Of a stretch of 64,000 nt of DNA, positions 62,502 through 64,000 are shown one piece after another. Numbering within the stretch: position 1 is the stretch's first letter; every line of letters begins with the position of its first letter. The notes under the pieces are model-generated. The model was not told the DNA's origin and searched no databases. It saw only the letters and a program-made list of their open reading frames with translations. A program made the translations under genes and the position numbers. The stretch comes from Parabacteroides sp. PM6-13 (lineage in GTDB: Bacteria > Bacteroidota > Bacteroidia > Bacteroidales > Tannerellaceae): the NCBI RefSeq assembly GCF_029892605.1, contig NZ_JARXWF010000013.1, forward strand, positions 46,290 through 110,289. Reading direction: 5' to 3'.

Positions 62502-63838
62502 TTACATGGATCAAAAACGCCAGCATCGTCAATGAGGGGCGGATATTTGATGGCTCCGTCCGGATAGAGGACGAAACCATCGGCGAGATTGTGGAAGGCA
62601 GTCTGTCTGCCGGTCGTGAACAGGAAGCGGATCGTGTGATCGATGCCGCCGGTAAATGGCTAATGCCCGGCCTGATCGATGATCAGGTGCATTTCCGCGA
62701 GCCGGGATTAACCCACAAAGGCGATATCGCCAGTGAAAGCCGTGCTGCTGTGGCCGGTGGCGTGACCACTTTTATGGATATGCCCAATACGAAGCCGCAG
62801 ACCACGACAATCGCTGATCTGGAATGGAAGTTGCAACGTGCAGCAGAGACTTCATGTGCCAATTACTCTTTCTTTTTCGGAGCCACCAACGATAACCTGG
62901 AGGAGATAAAACGAATATACAAAAAACGCATACCGGGCTTAAAACTCTTCTTAGGTTCATCGACAGGTAATATGCTGGTCGATAAGAAAGAGACCCTGGA
63001 GCGTATCTTTGGCGAAGCCAATATGTTGATTGCCGTGCATGCCGAAAAAGAGGAAATCATCAAGAAAAACATAGCCTATTACACCGGATTATACGGTGAA
63101 GACCTGGATATCTCCTTCCATGCGAAGATACGGGATGCGGAGGCCTGCTATGCCTCTTCCGCCGAGGCGGTGGAACTGGCCGAGCGGTTAGGTAGCCGGT
63201 TGCATATTCTTCACCTGTCGACTGCGAAGGAGATGACACTCTTGAGCGACAAACCGCTGAAAGATAAAAAGATTACCGGCGAAGTCTGTGTGCATCACCT
63301 TTGGTTTGACGATGCTGATTACGCGAAATACGGGAACCGCATCAAGTGGAATCCCTCCATTAAAACACGCGACGATCGGGAAGCCTTGCGAGAGGCGATC
63401 AACAATGGCAAGCTGGATATCGTGGCCACCGACCACGCCCCTCACCTACCCGCTGAGAAAGAAGGAAGCTGTTTGAAGGCGGCATCCGGAGGTCCGTTGG
63501 TACAACATTCGTTGGTAGCAATGCTCGAAATGGCATCCAACGGCTTGTTCTCTGTCGAGAAGGTGATCGAGAAAATGGCGCATGCTCCGGCTGATCTCTT
63601 TGGTATAGAGAAGCGCGGCTATATCCGGAGCGGCTATTACGCGGATCTGGTACTGGTCGACCCGAAGGCCGACTGGGTGGTGACGAAAGAGAATATACTG
63701 TATAAATGCGGCTGGTCGCCCTTTGAAGGAACCCGGTTCCACCATAAAGTCTGGAAAACCTTTGTCAACGGGCAGGAGGTTTACAGCGATGGCTGCATCA
63801 ATGACGCTGTTCGGGGGATGGAAGTAGCGTATCGCTAA
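62498..63838 (+). CDS. pyrC: Dihydroorotase
   Basis: Pyrimidine synthesis enzyme that closes carbamoyl-aspartate to dihydroorotate; 446 residues, cytoplasmic amidohydrolase fold of the class I type. The signature [19 protein letters not shown] is present, but the usual H-x-H of the metal site reads Q-x-H (Gln63, His65). Other conserved parts look intact: [44 protein letters not shown] start at 62498 ([11 protein letters not shown]) because the longer frame would lie inside the glycosyltransferase; the 4-bp overlap supports it. The Gln variant may be the norm in Bacteroidetes, but I cannot check it here. Confidence 0.9.
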   Translation: MITWIKNASIVNEGRIFDGSVRIEDETIGEIVEGSLSAGREQEADRVIDAAGKWLMPGLIDDQVHFREPGLTHKGDIASESRAAVAGGVTTFMDMPNTKPQTTTIADLEWKLQRAAETSCANYSFFFGATNDNLEEIKRIYKKRIPGLKLFLGSSTGNMLVDKKETLERIFGEANMLIAVHAEKEEIIKKNIAYYTGLYGEDLDISFHAKIRDAEACYASSAEAVELAERLGSRLHILHLSTAKEMTLLSDKPLKDKKITGEVCVHHLWFDDADYAKYGNRIKWNPSIKTRDDREALREAINNGKLDIVATDHAPHLPAEKEGSCLKAASGGPLVQHSLVAMLEMASNGLFSVEKVIEKMAHAPADLFGIEKRGYIRSGYYADLVLVDPKADWVVTKENILYKCGWSPFEGTRFHHKVWKTFVNGQEVYSDGCINDAVRGMEVAYR

Positions 63839-63864
63839 GATACGGTGTAGCTAATTTAGAAATA

Positions 63865-63880
63865 AAGCCCGAAAGGGCTT
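63865..63880 (+). terminator. Short hairpin after pyrC
   Basis: AAGCCC (63865-63870), loop GAAA, GGGCTT (63875-63880), 26 bp after the pyrC stop. The tail is not T-rich, so termination is uncertain. Confidence 0.4.
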
Positions 63881-64000
63881 CTACATGGATAATAAGTAGA
63901 GTAATCGCGGTCTCTTGAGACCCAGCGCTTACTCTGGGTTGTACAAAATCCTTCCTTGACACTTCAGTTATGGAGTTTAATCCATATTGGTGTAGTTTTA
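63881..64000. other. Non-coding window end, possibly the start of an interspersed repeat
   Basis: The stretch has short mirror and inverted motifs (GGTCTC TTGAGACC around 63911-63922; CCCAGCGCTTACTCTGGG around 63921-63938) and no frame. It resembles in style, but not in sequence, the palindrome before clpC. It is cut by the window edge. Confidence 0.35.

Overview
The window reads as chromosome of a Bacteroidales bacterium, most likely Parabacteroides or a close relative. The grounds are the many Bacteroidetes-type promoters (-7 box TAnnTTTG, sometimes with a -33 TTTG/TTG), SusC-type and GLPGLI envelope proteins, a xylose operon led by a NUDIX-family regulator, an archaeal-type ProRS and an HU/SPOR protein. 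The genus is inference; no rRNA, tRNA, insertion sequence, prophage or CRISPR array was seen.

Layout. 1-4162 (minus): NAD-linked [FeFe] hydrogenase operon (2Fe-2S subunit, NuoF-like subunit, catalytic subunit running off the left edge with a NuoE-like domain fused at its C-terminus). 4344-5231: serine acetyltransferase. 5237-13120 (minus): a phospho-signalling locus made of a LytTR protein, two FHA/zinc-ribbon proteins, a very acidic 79-residue protein without basic residues, a PP2C phosphatase, a membrane Ser/Thr kinase with a WG-type outer domain, a periplasmic-helical/outer-membrane-barrel protein and a FN3-kelch lipoprotein. 13184-14798: AbiE-type toxin-antitoxin pair. 14935-16224: cysteine desulfidase family protein. 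16573-20012 (plus): an active and an inactive M16 peptidase. 20099-23702 (minus): biotin-dependent carboxylase/decarboxylase subunit and ProRS. 23932-29286 (plus): TetR regulator, giant 2-hydroxyacyl-CoA dehydratase activator-type protein, YegP. 29358-32849 (minus): exonuclease III with an NtrC/NtrY-like two-component pair. 33692-38737 (plus): NUDIX regulator, xylB, xylA, xylose symporter. 38895-44606: TonB-receptor-like/GLPGLI pair divergent from a two-component system. 44695-54641: two lipoproteins, ClpC, CPA2 antiporter, HtpG. 54727-63838: NifX-like protein, HU-SPOR, SPFH and RHH proteins, PIF1-TPR helicase, EngB, sodium-solute symporter, polyprenol-phosphate glycosyltransferase and dihydroorotase.

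Non-coding structure is unusually rich. A ~124-bp block recurs upstream of the M16 pair and of clpC, with a partial copy upstream of the hydrogenase operon. A 23-bp identical element sits at the same distance from the -7 box of the kinase-phosphatase operon and of the PIF1-TPR helicase. Two five-unit arrays of 11-bp repeats lie upstream of the xylose locus. A ~307-bp palindrome precedes clpC. Matching palindromes lie at the TetR gene and at the gene after it.

The best candidate for an undescribed system is the FHA/kinase/phosphatase locus. Its gene order suggests a trans-envelope phosphorelay in which a surface lipoprotein and barrel feed a membrane kinase whose phospho-threonine output is read by two FHA proteins, with the acidic 79-residue protein as a plausible substrate. 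This is inference from domains and context only.
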